Assembly (NCBI RefSeq): GCF_026810505.1
Contig: NZ_CP101750.1
Location: forward strand, 8,668,515-8,732,514
Length of the DNA stretch: 64,000 nt
Direction: 5' to 3'
DNA from: Streptomyces sp. Je 1-369
Lineage (GTDB): Bacteria; Actinomycetota; Actinomycetes; Streptomycetales; Streptomycetaceae
The translations under genes and the position numbers were made by a program. Under the pieces are notes generated by a model, which had not been told where the DNA came from, searched no databases, and worked only from the letters and a program-made list of their open reading frames with translations. Position 1 is the first letter of the stretch. Each line of letters opens with the position of its first letter. Positions 56,548 to 64,000 of the stretch are shown here, piece by piece.

Positions 56548-57747
56548 GTGCCGGCATCGGAGCCGCCCAGCGGACTCGAGGAGTTCCTTGCCGACCCGGA
56601 CAACGCCGTACTGGACCTGGCCACCGCGGTCGCCCGGTGCGCCACCGCGCTGGGCGTGCCCCAGGCCGTGGTCTACCTCGCCGACCTCCAGCAGCGCCGC
56701 CTGATCCCCCTCAACGACGACGCGGCCGCCGCCGACGTGGACAACTCCCTGGCCGGCTGGGCCTACCGCACCCTGGCCCTGCGCGTACAGGAGTCGCCCG
56801 CCGGCGGCATGACCGCCTGGCTGCCCCTGCTGGACGGCGCCGAACGCCTGGGCGTGCTCGCCGTCCACACCCCCTTCCTGGACCCCGCGCTGCTGCGCCG
56901 CGGCCGCGCCCTGGCCGCCCTCCTCGCGATGATGATCACCTCCAAGCGCGCCTACAAGGACAACGTCGTCCAGCGCACCCGCTCCGAGCCCATGCAGCTG
57001 CCCGCCGAGATGCTCCGCGCCTTCCTGCCGCCGCGCACCATCGGCAACACCCATGTGGTCTCCACCGCCGTGCTGGAACCCGCCTACGAGATCGGCGGCG
57101 ACGCCTTCGACCACTGCCTCACCCCAACGGCCCTGCACGCCACGATCGTCGACGCGATGGGCCACAACCTGCTCTCCGGCCTGACCACCGCCGTCGCCCT
57201 GGCCGCCTGCCGCAACGGCCGGCGCACCGGGGCGGAGCTGCCCGAACTCCTGGAGGCCGTGGACGCGGCCATCGGCCTGTGGCTGCCCGACCAGTTCTGC
57301 ACCGGCGTCCTGATGCGCCTGGATCTGGCCAGCGGGGTGCTGCGCTGGAGCAACTGCGGGCACCCGCCGCCCCTGCTCATCCGCGACAACCAGCTGGTGG
57401 AGGGCGCCCTGGAACGCGAGGCCGACCCGCCCATGGGCTTCTCCGCCTTCCTGCGCAGCACCGACCGCCAGGTCCATGAGACGACCCTGGAACCCGGCGA
57501 CCGCGTGCTGCTCTACACCGACGGCATGACCGAGGCGCGGCTGGCCGACGGCACCGAATTCGGGCTCGAACGGTTCGCCGACTCCGTCATCCGCGCCTCC
57601 ACCGGCGGCGAGGTCGCCGCCGAGACGCTGCGCCGGCTCATCCACTCCGTGCTGGACGCGCAGACCGACCGGCTGCGCGACGACGCCACCATCTTGCTGA
57701 TCGAGTGGCATCCGCCGGGCCGGGAACCCCGGCCCGCGCACCGCTGA
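56548..57747 (+). CDS. GAF-like plus PP2C (SpoIIE-type) serine phosphatase
   Basis: A 399-residue regulator. Residues 10-145 look like a GAF sensor (TALGVPQAVVYLADLQQRRLIPL, WLPLLDGAERLGVLAVHT). Residues 170-395 are a SpoIIE-type PP2C phosphatase with metal aspartates in YEIGGDAFD, DAMGHNL and LRDDATILLIEW. Such proteins dephosphorylate anti-anti-sigma factors and so switch SigB/SigF-like stress sigma factors. GTG 56548 follows AAGGGAGAG; the frame extends upstream without another good ribosome site. Confidence 0.88.
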   Translation: MPASEPPSGLEEFLADPDNAVLDLATAVARCATALGVPQAVVYLADLQQRRLIPLNDDAAAADVDNSLAGWAYRTLALRVQESPAGGMTAWLPLLDGAERLGVLAVHTPFLDPALLRRGRALAALLAMMITSKRAYKDNVVQRTRSEPMQLPAEMLRAFLPPRTIGNTHVVSTAVLEPAYEIGGDAFDHCLTPTALHATIVDAMGHNLLSGLTTAVALAACRNGRRTGAELPELLEAVDAAIGLWLPDQFCTGVLMRLDLASGVLRWSNCGHPPPLLIRDNQLVEGALEREADPPMGFSAFLRSTDRQVHETTLEPGDRVLLYTDGMTEARLADGTEFGLERFADSVIRASTGGEVAAETLRRLIHSVLDAQTDRLRDDATILLIEWHPPGREPRPAHR

Positions 57748-57756
57748 ACGCCCCGC

Positions 57757-57960
57757 TCAGCCCCCGTTCTCGTTCTCGTGGATGTCCTCGTGGATGTCCT
57801 CCTGGGCGGCGGGGCTGGGCGTGAGGGTGTCGCCGGCCTCGCCGTCCTTGGTGTGCTCGCGCTCCTCGTCGGGCACGGGCCGCTCCTCGGCGTCCTCGAC
57901 CTCCTCCAGGACCTCCTGGGCCGCGGTCTGCGCCGGCTCGGGGTGGCTGTGCTGCTGCAT
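57757..57960 (-). CDS. Small acidic hypothetical protein
   Basis: A 67-residue Glu/Asp/His-rich protein (EVLEEVEDAEERPVPDEERE) with an HEDIHENENGG end, probably disordered. ATG 57960 follows GAAAGGACAGCACC. It is convergent with the phosphatase and lies directly downstream of the SDR gene on the same strand. No family recognised. Confidence 0.6.
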   Translation of the reverse strand: MQQHSHPEPAQTAAQEVLEEVEDAEERPVPDEEREHTKDGEAGDTLTPSPAAQEDIHEDIHENENGG

Positions 57961-58004
57961 GGTGCTGTCCTTTCGTGGTCAGGGTGTTCAGGATGGTCAG
58001 GTGG

Positions 58005-58901
58005 TCAGGGCAGGGGCGTGCCGCCGGTGGCGTTCATGATCTCGGCGGTGAGGAAACCGGCGTGCTCCGAGGCGAGGAAGACATAGGCCGGGGCCATCTC
58101 CGCGGGCTGCGCGGGCCGGCCCAGCGGCGCCTGCTTGCCGAACTCCGTGGTGTCGGGCAGCGTCGCGGGGATCAGCGGCGTCCACACCGGCCCGGGCGCC
58201 ACCGCGTTGACGCGGATCCCGTCCTCGACCAGCATCTGCGCGAGCCCCTGGGTGAACGTGACGATGGCGCCCTTGGTCATGGCGTAGTCCAGCAGGTGCG
58301 GACTGGGCTTGTAGGCCTGCACCGAGGTGGTGTTGATGATCGAGGCGCCGCGCGGCATGTGCGGCACCGCCATCTTGCACAGCCAGAACATGCCGTACAG
58401 GTTGGTGCGCACCACCCGGTCGAACTGCTCGGTGGGGATGTCCGTGATGCCCTTGGGCCGCGACATCTGGTAGGCGGCGTTGTTGACCAGGACGTCGATC
58501 CGCCCGAACTCGGTGACCGCGCGCTCCACGAGCCGCCGGCACTGTTCCTCCTCGCGGATGTCGCAGGGCACCGGGACGGCCCGGCGCCCGGCCTCCTCGA
58601 CCCAGCGGGCGGTCTCCTGTGCCTCACCGGCCTCGGAGGGCAGATGGGTGAAGACGACGTCGGCCTGCTCGCGGGCCATCGCGATGGCCACCGCCCGCCC
58701 GATCCCCGAATCGCCCCCGGTGATCAGCACGATGCGGTCGCGCAGCAGCCCGGAGCCGCGGTAGGAGTCCTCCCCGTGATCGGGCGGCGGGTCCATCGGC
58801 CCGGTCCACCCCGGCACCTCCTGGTCCTGCTGGGGAAAGTCGGGGCGCGGCCCCTTGGTGGTGGGATCCTGCGGGCCCTGCCGGCCGGGAGTGTCCGTCA
58901 T
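58005..58901 (-). CDS. Short-chain dehydrogenase/reductase (general-stress YdaD type)
   Basis: A 298-residue SDR with an N-terminal extension (PGWTGPMDPPPDHGEDSY) typical of the general-stress-protein 39 group. The NAD(P) loop is TGGDSGIGRAVA, followed by NNAAYQM, the catalytic Ser in INTTSVQAY and Tyr-x3-Lys in YAMTKGA. ATG 58901 has AGAAAGGCAG upstream; the frame continues 28 codons further without support. Substrate unknown. Confidence 0.9.
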   Translation of the reverse strand: MTDTPGRQGPQDPTTKGPRPDFPQQDQEVPGWTGPMDPPPDHGEDSYRGSGLLRDRIVLITGGDSGIGRAVAIAMAREQADVVFTHLPSEAGEAQETARWVEEAGRRAVPVPCDIREEEQCRRLVERAVTEFGRIDVLVNNAAYQMSRPKGITDIPTEQFDRVVRTNLYGMFWLCKMAVPHMPRGASIINTTSVQAYKPSPHLLDYAMTKGAIVTFTQGLAQMLVEDGIRVNAVAPGPVWTPLIPATLPDTTEFGKQAPLGRPAQPAEMAPAYVFLASEHAGFLTAEIMNATGGTPLP

Positions 58902-59161
58902 GGGGGCTGCCTTTCTTGCGGGGGCGTAGGGCCGGGCGCGGGCGCTCCGGGCCCCGGGGGGGGGCGCCTCTCCCACCTTCCGCAAGACGCGGGCACCTCA
59001 CCACCGGAGCGCCGGGCCGGCACTCCTGGGCGCACCGGCGGCATCCGGCGCGGCCGCGGCCACCGGGTGCCCTGGCCTCCGACCGGCAAAACGCACCCCC
59101 CGGCCGGGGCCGGGTGGGGCGCGGCAGGCATGTCCCGCCCGATCGGGGACAACCGGGGACC

Positions 59162-59236
59162 ATGAAGATCCTTCTTGTCCTCGTCGTCCTCGCCGTCGCC
59201 GCCGCCTGGTACCTGAAGTCGCACAAGCGCCGCTGA
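59162..59236 (+). CDS. 24-residue single-pass membrane peptide
   Basis: ATG 59162 opens a frame encoding one hydrophobic helix (ILLVLVVLAVAAAWYL) with a basic end SHKRR. The ribosome site is weak (GGGGAC). The topology is plausible for a small membrane protein, but no family is recognised. The 229 bases after it (to 59465) contain no supported gene. Confidence 0.4.
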   Translation: MKILLVLVVLAVAAAWYLKSHKRR

Positions 59237-59465
59237 CCACCCGGCCGAGCCGATCCTCAGCTCCGGCGGCATCCTCGAACCGCCGCCCGGCTGCTTCGCC
59301 GCGCTGCACGACAGCCGCCGCCTCCTGCGCCTCGCGCCGCCGCTGACCGCCGCCCGCGACGGGCTCGCCCAGGGCCCGAGCATCCTGGACCAGGCCCTGA
59401 CCGAGACCTGCGCCGGTCTCTGACCGGGGCCGCAACCGCCTGGCCGGGGCCGCACCCCTGAGCGG

Positions 59466-60974
59466 TCAGGGGCGTTCGGGTTCCTTGCCCGCCGCCTCGG
59501 CGATGTTGCGGGCCATGCCGCCGAAGACCACCGCGTGGAAGGGCGCCACCGCCCACCAGTAGGCGTGCCCGGCCAGGCCGCGCGGGTGGAACAGGGCGCG
59601 CTGGCGGTAGCGGGTGCGGCCCGAGGTGTCCTCCTCCACCCGCATCTCCAGCCAGGCCAGGCCGGGCAGCCGCATCTCGGCGCGCAGCCGCAGCAGCCGG
59701 CCCGGCTCGATCTCCTCCACCCGCCAGAAATCCAGGGAGTCGCCCACCCGCAGCCGGTGCGCGTCGCGGCGCCCCCGGCGCAGGCCCACCCCGCCCGCCA
59801 GCCGGTCCAGCCAGCCCCGTACCGCCCAGGCCAGCGGGAAGGAGTACCAGCCGTTGTCGCCGCCGATGCCCTCGATGACCCGCCACAGTGCCGCCGGCGA
59901 GGCGTCCACGACCAGGGTGCGGTGGTCGGTGTAGAGGCTGCCGCCGGCCCAGTCGGGGTCGGTGGGCAGCGGGTCGCTGGGCGCGCCGGGCACCGACGCC
60001 GAGGACCAGCGGGTGCTGACCTGCGCCTCCTGGATGCGTTGCAGGGCCAGCCGCAGCGCCTTGGTGAAGGGCAGCGGGCGGCCGGGGCCGTCGGGGACCC
60101 AGTCGGCGATGTCGTGTTCCTGGCAGATCACTTCGTGGCGCAGCGACTCCGCCAGCGGCCGGGCGATGCCGCGCGGCACGGGCGTGATCAGGCCGACCCA
60201 GTGGCTGGAGAGGGTGGGGGTCAGCAGCGGCACCGGCACGATCAGCCGGTGACGCAGGCCCGCCACCTGGGCGTAGGTGCGCATCATGTCGCGGTAGGTC
60301 ATCACGTCCGGGCCGCCGATGTCGAAGCCCCGGCTGACCTCGGCGGGCAGCTCGGCGCAGGCCACCAGGTAGCGCAGCACGTCGCGGACCGCGATGGGCT
60401 GGATGCGGGTGCGCACCCAGCTGGGGGTGACCATGACCGGCAGGCGCTCGGTGAGGTAGCGCAGCATCTCAAAGGACGCCGAGCCCGACCCGATGATGAC
60501 CGCCGCCCGCAGCACCGCGGCGGGCACCGGGCCGTCCAGGAAGATGCGGCCCACCTCGGCCCGCGAGCGCAGATGCGGCGACAGCTCCCGCGCGCTGACC
60601 CCGGCCGGGGTCAGCCCGCCCAGATACACGATGCGCCCCACCCCGGCCGCCGCGGCCTGCTCGGCGAAGACGCGGGCCGAGCGCCGGTCGGTGTCCTCGA
60701 AGCCGGCCCCGGTGCTCAGCGCGTGCACCAGGTAGTACGCCACCTGCACCCCCTCGAACGCGCCGGCCAGCGAACGCGCGTCGCGCACATCGCCGCGCAC
60801 CACCTCCACCTGGCCGGCCCAGGGATGGTCGCGCAGCTTCTCGGGCGAGCGGGCCAGACACCGCACCCGGTAGCCCGACGCAAGGAGTTCGGGCACCAGC
60901 CGGCCCCCGATGTAGCCGGTGGCCCCGGTCACCAGGACCAGCCGCCGGGGGGAGGAGTCCTTGCCGTCGCTCAC
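59466..60974 (-). CDS. NAD(P)H-binding SDR fused to a DUF2867-like domain
   Basis: A 502-residue protein. Residues 1-300 are an atypical SDR (VLVTGATGYIGGRLVPEL loop, GDVRDARSL, YLVHALSTG), and residues about 340-490 are a START/SRPBCC-like DUF2867 domain (WYSFPLAWAVRGWLDRL, GDSLDFWRVEEIEPG). GTG 60974 sits behind AAGGAGGCGGCAG. This fusion is common in actinobacteria; its substrate is unknown, perhaps a quinone or lipid. Confidence 0.85.
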   Translation of the reverse strand: MSDGKDSSPRRLVLVTGATGYIGGRLVPELLASGYRVRCLARSPEKLRDHPWAGQVEVVRGDVRDARSLAGAFEGVQVAYYLVHALSTGAGFEDTDRRSARVFAEQAAAAGVGRIVYLGGLTPAGVSARELSPHLRSRAEVGRIFLDGPVPAAVLRAAVIIGSGSASFEMLRYLTERLPVMVTPSWVRTRIQPIAVRDVLRYLVACAELPAEVSRGFDIGGPDVMTYRDMMRTYAQVAGLRHRLIVPVPLLTPTLSSHWVGLITPVPRGIARPLAESLRHEVICQEHDIADWVPDGPGRPLPFTKALRLALQRIQEAQVSTRWSSASVPGAPSDPLPTDPDWAGGSLYTDHRTLVVDASPAALWRVIEGIGGDNGWYSFPLAWAVRGWLDRLAGGVGLRRGRRDAHRLRVGDSLDFWRVEEIEPGRLLRLRAEMRLPGLAWLEMRVEEDTSGRTRYRQRALFHPRGLAGHAYWWAVAPFHAVVFGGMARNIAEAAGKEPERP

Positions 60975-61198
60975 GTGCGCTGCCGCCTCCTTGAAGAAGA
61001 GCCCCCCAGAGGGGCGGGCGCCGCACCCGGCGGCCCTGGAAAGTCTCACCCGCCACGGCCCCGGCCGCGACACGCCGCACCCCGCCACCGCATGCCCGCA
61101 CATCTGCCCCGGGGCGCGAAGACGACGCGTGTCCCGCACGATGTTGAGGACGGCTGATCGGGGCACCCGGCGATGACGGCGAGTCAGGGAGGCAACAG

Positions 61199-61663
61199 AT
61201 GGCACGGCGTCATCGACTGATCACAGTGAGCCCGGCGACGGTGTGGAGCGTGCTGGCCGACGGCAGCCGCTACGCCCAATGGGTGGTGGGCACCGCCTCC
61301 TCCCAGCCGGTGCGCGGCCACTGGCCGCAGGTCGGCGCGGCCCTGGAGTACGAGGTACGGCTGGGCCCGCTGCGGGCCACCAACGAAACCGTCGTACGCC
61401 GCTGCCAGGAGGGCACCATCCTGGAGCTGGAGGCCAAGGCCGGCCCTCTGGGCACCGCCCGGATCGCCCTTGAGGTGCGGCCCTGGGGCGAGCACTGCCT
61501 GGTCACCGTCGACGAACATCCGCTGCGCGGCGCGGCAGGCGCCCTGCACAACACCCTGGTCGAAGCGCTCGTCCAGGTCCGCCACCGTGCGATGCTGGCC
61601 CGCCTGGCCCGGGTGTGCGAGAACGAAGCGGCCCGCCCCGCCGGCGGAGCGGGCCATGCCTGA
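61199..61663 (+). CDS. SRPBCC-family protein
   Basis: A 154-residue START-like protein (TVSPATVWSVLADGSRYAQWVVGT is the family N-terminus), likely binding a hydrophobic ligand. ATG 61199 follows GGGAGGCAAC. Its end overlaps the FAD oxidoreductase start by 8 bases, so it is the first gene of a three-gene operon with that enzyme and a short-chain dehydrogenase. Confidence 0.85.
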   Translation: MARRHRLITVSPATVWSVLADGSRYAQWVVGTASSQPVRGHWPQVGAALEYEVRLGPLRATNETVVRRCQEGTILELEAKAGPLGTARIALEVRPWGEHCLVTVDEHPLRGAAGALHNTLVEALVQVRHRAMLARLARVCENEAARPAGGAGHA

Positions 61664-63281
61664 CGCCGTGGTCATCGGGGCCGGCCCCAACGGGCTGGTC
61701 GCCGCCAACCTCCTGGCCGACGCCGGCTGGAGCGTCACCGTCCTGGAGGAACAGCCCGAACCCGGCGGCGCGGTCCGCCACGACCGGGGCGTACACCCCG
61801 ACTTCGTCAACGACCTGTGCAGCTCCTTCTACCCGCTGGCGGCCGCCTCGCCGGTCCTGCAGCGGCTGCGCCTGCACGAACACGGCCTGCGCTGGAGCCA
61901 CGCCCCGCACGTGGTGGCCCACCCCCTCAGCGACGGCCGCTGCGCCGTCCTGGACCGCAGCCCGCAGGCCACCGCCGCCTCCCTGGACGCCTTCGCGCCG
62001 GGCGACGGCGCGGCCTGGGAGCGCCTGCACGCGATGTGGGACGACGTCCGCCCCGCCCTGCTGGACGCCCTGTTCACCCCCTTCCCGCCGCTACGGGCCA
62101 CCGCCAAGCTGGCCTACCGGCTCAAGACGGCCGGCGCGCTGCGCATGGCCCGCACCCTGCTGCTGCCGGTGCGCCGCCTGGGCGAGGAGGAGTTCACCGG
62201 CGAGGGCGGCCGGCTCCTGCTGGCCGGCAACGCCCTGCACGCCGACCTGGCCCCCGAGGCGGCCGGCAGCGGCGGCTTCGGCTGGCTCATGGCGATGCTC
62301 GGCCAGAGCTACGGCTTCCCCGTCCCGGTGGGCGGCGCCGGCGCCCTGACCGCCGCCCTGACCCGGCGCCTCCAGGCGCGCGGCGCGGCCGTGCACTGCG
62401 GCCGCCGCGCCCAGCAGATCATCGTGCGCGGCGGGCGCGCGGTCGCCGTGCGCACCGCCGACGGCGAGACGGTGCCCGCCACGCGCGCCGTCCTGGCCGA
62501 TGTGTCGCTGCCCGCCCTGTACGGCGGCCTCATCGCCCCCCAGCACCTGCCCGACCAGCTCCTTGCGGACCTGCGCCGCTTCCAGTGGGACTTCGCCACC
62601 TTCAAGGTCGACTGGGCGCTGGAGGGGCCGGTGCCCTGGCAGGCCAAGGAGGCGGCCGGCGCGGGCACCGTGCACCTGGCCGACGGCGTCGACGAACTCA
62701 CCCGCTTCGCCGCCCAGCTCGCCATGCGCCAGGTCCCCGACCGGCCCTTCCTGCTCTTCGGCCAGATGACGACCGCGGACGCCACCCGCTCACCGGCCGG
62801 CACCGAGTCCGCCTGGGCCTACACCCACGTCCCCCAGGACATCCGCGCCGACGCCGGCCACGACCACATCTCCGGCGCCTGGCGGGCCGCGGAGCAGGAG
62901 CGGATGGCCGACCGGATCGAGCAGCAGGTCGAACGCTTCGCCCCGGGCTTTCGCACCCTGATCCGGGCCCGCCGCATCCTGGCCCCGCCCACCTTGCAGG
63001 CCCTGGACCGCAACCTGCACGCCGGCGCCCTCAACGGCGGCACCACCTCCCTGCACCAGCAGCTGTTCTTCCGCCCCCTGCCGGGCACCGGGCGCCCCGA
63101 AACCCCCCTGCCGGGCCTCTACCTGGCCTCGGCCGCCGCCCACCCCGGCGGCGGCGTCCACGGCGCCCCCGGCGCCAACGCGGCCCGCGCCGCCCTGCGC
63201 CGCCGCCTCCCGCTCCCGCTGACCCGCACTCAACGCCACCTCACCCGCCGCGACCGCACCGGCACCCCGCCCCGCCCGTGA
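61656..63281 (+). CDS. FAD-dependent oxidoreductase (phytoene-desaturase-like)
   Basis: A 541-residue flavoprotein: VVIGAGPNGLVAANLLADAG FAD loop at 5-24, VLEEQPEPGGAVRHD, and the C-terminal LYLASAAAHPGGGVHGAPGANAARAAL motif of the carotenoid desaturase/NAD(P)-FAD group. ATG 61656 overlaps the SRPBCC gene; the stop overlaps the next gene start (GTGA). Probably desaturates or oxidises a lipid or isoprenoid; no direct tie to the cluster. Confidence 0.88.
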   Translation: MPDAVVIGAGPNGLVAANLLADAGWSVTVLEEQPEPGGAVRHDRGVHPDFVNDLCSSFYPLAAASPVLQRLRLHEHGLRWSHAPHVVAHPLSDGRCAVLDRSPQATAASLDAFAPGDGAAWERLHAMWDDVRPALLDALFTPFPPLRATAKLAYRLKTAGALRMARTLLLPVRRLGEEEFTGEGGRLLLAGNALHADLAPEAAGSGGFGWLMAMLGQSYGFPVPVGGAGALTAALTRRLQARGAAVHCGRRAQQIIVRGGRAVAVRTADGETVPATRAVLADVSLPALYGGLIAPQHLPDQLLADLRRFQWDFATFKVDWALEGPVPWQAKEAAGAGTVHLADGVDELTRFAAQLAMRQVPDRPFLLFGQMTTADATRSPAGTESAWAYTHVPQDIRADAGHDHISGAWRAAEQERMADRIEQQVERFAPGFRTLIRARRILAPPTLQALDRNLHAGALNGGTTSLHQQLFFRPLPGTGRPETPLPGLYLASAAAHPGGGVHGAPGANAARAALRRRLPLPLTRTQRHLTRRDRTGTPPRP

Positions 63282-64000
63282 AGAGCCCGCGCACGCACCG
63301 CACGCGCCCCGGCCCCCTGCACCACCGCACCGTCGTGGTGACCGGCGCCGCCCGCGGCCTGGGCGCCGCACTCGCACGGGAGCTGGCGCACCGCGACGCC
63401 CGCCTCGCTCTGCTGGGCCTGGAGCAGGACGCGCTGGAACAGGTGGCGGCCGCCCTGCCCGCCCCCGCCCTGGCCCTGCCCGTCGACGTCACCGACCCCG
63501 CCGCCCTGCACACCGCCGCCCGCACGGTGCGCGAACGCCTGGGACCGCCCTCCGTCGTCATCGCCAATGCCGGCATCGCCCAGGCCGGCCCCCTGCAAAG
63601 CGCCGACCCGCACGCCTGGCGCCGGGTGATCGAGGTGAACCTGACCGGCAGCGCCCTGACCGCCCAAACCTTCCTGCCCGACCTGCTGCACACCCGCGGC
63701 TACCACCTGCAGATCGCCTCCCTGGCCGCCCTGGGCGCCGTGCCGATGCTGAGCGCCTACTGCGCCTCCAAGGCCGGCGTGGAGGCCTTCACCCACGCGC
63801 TGCGCGCCGAAACCGCCCACCGCGGCGTCGCGGTGGGCATCGCCTACCTCAACTGGCTGGACACCGGCATGCTGGACGAGGTGGACACCTACGCCGCGCT
63901 GCGCGAACCGCGCGCCCTGCTGCCGCCCTGCGCCCGCCGCATCCGCCCCCTCGCCCCGGTGGCCGCCCGCCTGGCCGACGCCGTCGAAGCGCGCCGCACC
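63278..64000 (+). CDS. Short-chain dehydrogenase, partial (runs off the window)
   Basis: Starts at GTG 63278, overlapping the preceding stop, and stays open to the last base. It shows VVVTGAARGLGAALAREL (NAD(P) loop), VIANAGIAQAG, and Tyr-x3-Lys in YCASKAGVEAFTHALRAE. At least 241 residues are present. Third gene of the 61199 operon. Confidence 0.88.
   Translation, partial: MKSPRTHRTRPGPLHHRTVVVTGAARGLGAALARELAHRDARLALLGLEQDALEQVAAALPAPALALPVDVTDPAALHTAARTVRERLGPPSVVIANAGIAQAGPLQSADPHAWRRVIEVNLTGSALTAQTFLPDLLHTRGYHLQIASLAALGAVPMLSAYCASKAGVEAFTHALRAETAHRGVAVGIAYLNWLDTGMLDEVDTYAALREPRALLPPCARRIRPLAPVAARLADAVEARRT

Noticed and set aside
59237..59423. Possible gene remnant reading SGGILEPPPGCFAALHD and ending at 59423
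   Set aside because: Open for about 65 codons but without a start codon or ribosome site, and no family was recognised.

Overview
The window is very GC-rich actinobacterial DNA. Nearly all sense codons end in G or C (mostly C), GTG starts and GGAGG-type ribosome sites are common, and the gene content is that of Streptomyces or a close relative. Most of it (about 1.3-45.8 kb) is one hybrid secondary-metabolite locus. It combines a type III polyketide-derived naphthoquinone pathway with a phenazine pathway and isoprenoid and prenyl-transfer genes. From memory, the layout (THN synthase, two NphB-family prenyltransferases around a methyltransferase, phenazine genes without phzF) resembles the furanonaphthoquinone/endophenazine locus of Streptomyces cinnamonensis DSM 1042, and its naphthoquinone part resembles the furaquinocin cluster. 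I could not run a comparison.

Region by region. 1-1320: C-rich spacer without a convincing gene. 1321-6136: tetrahydroxynaphthalene (THN) synthase, quinone-forming cupin monooxygenase, PLP aminotransferase, methyltransferase and WrbA-like quinone reductase. 7683-9272: AMP-forming ligase. 9627-17911: a full activated-methyl cycle (metK, adenosine kinase, metH, metF, ahcY). 17950-20554: a small acidic ORF, a TetR-type ligand-binding domain without a DNA-binding domain, and an MFS exporter. 20995-22047: a solitary mevalonate kinase. 22770-27713: CreE-like aspartate N-oxygenase and CreD-like nitrosuccinate lyase, separated by a 1.3 kb spacer with about six 98-bp tandem repeats. 27874-28679: a small HTH protein and a zinc-ribbon protein on the minus strand. 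29413-36261: prenyl diphosphate synthase, FAD monooxygenase and an extra cytochrome bc1 cytochrome b (QcrB). 36848-39923: two ABBA prenyltransferases flanking a methyltransferase. 40224-45790: phenazine genes phzB-C-D-E-G and a second phzA/B-like gene; phzF is absent. 45902-46513: a second, nearly identical WrbA gene in inverted orientation.

The right third (47-64 kb) looks like regulation and stress genes at or beyond the cluster edge. It holds two ECF41-type sigma factors, a SnoaL-like protein, an AhpD-like protein, a Tat-exported multicopper oxidase, a cupin/zinc-ribbon protein, a lipase, an XRE regulator, a ferritin-like protein, a PP2C phosphatase, small acidic proteins, short-chain dehydrogenases and an FAD oxidoreductase operon cut by the window end.

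How it may work together (inference): THN is oxidised to flaviolin, aminated by the aminotransferase, methylated and prenylated. CreE/CreD make nitrous acid from aspartate, and the AMP ligase could use it to diazotise and so remove the amino group. The SAM cycle feeds methylation. The extra QcrB is a candidate self-resistance target. A strongly conserved ECF41-type promoter sits before the exporter, one sigma factor, the AhpD-like gene and upstream of the second WrbA gene, tying the right-hand regulators to the cluster.
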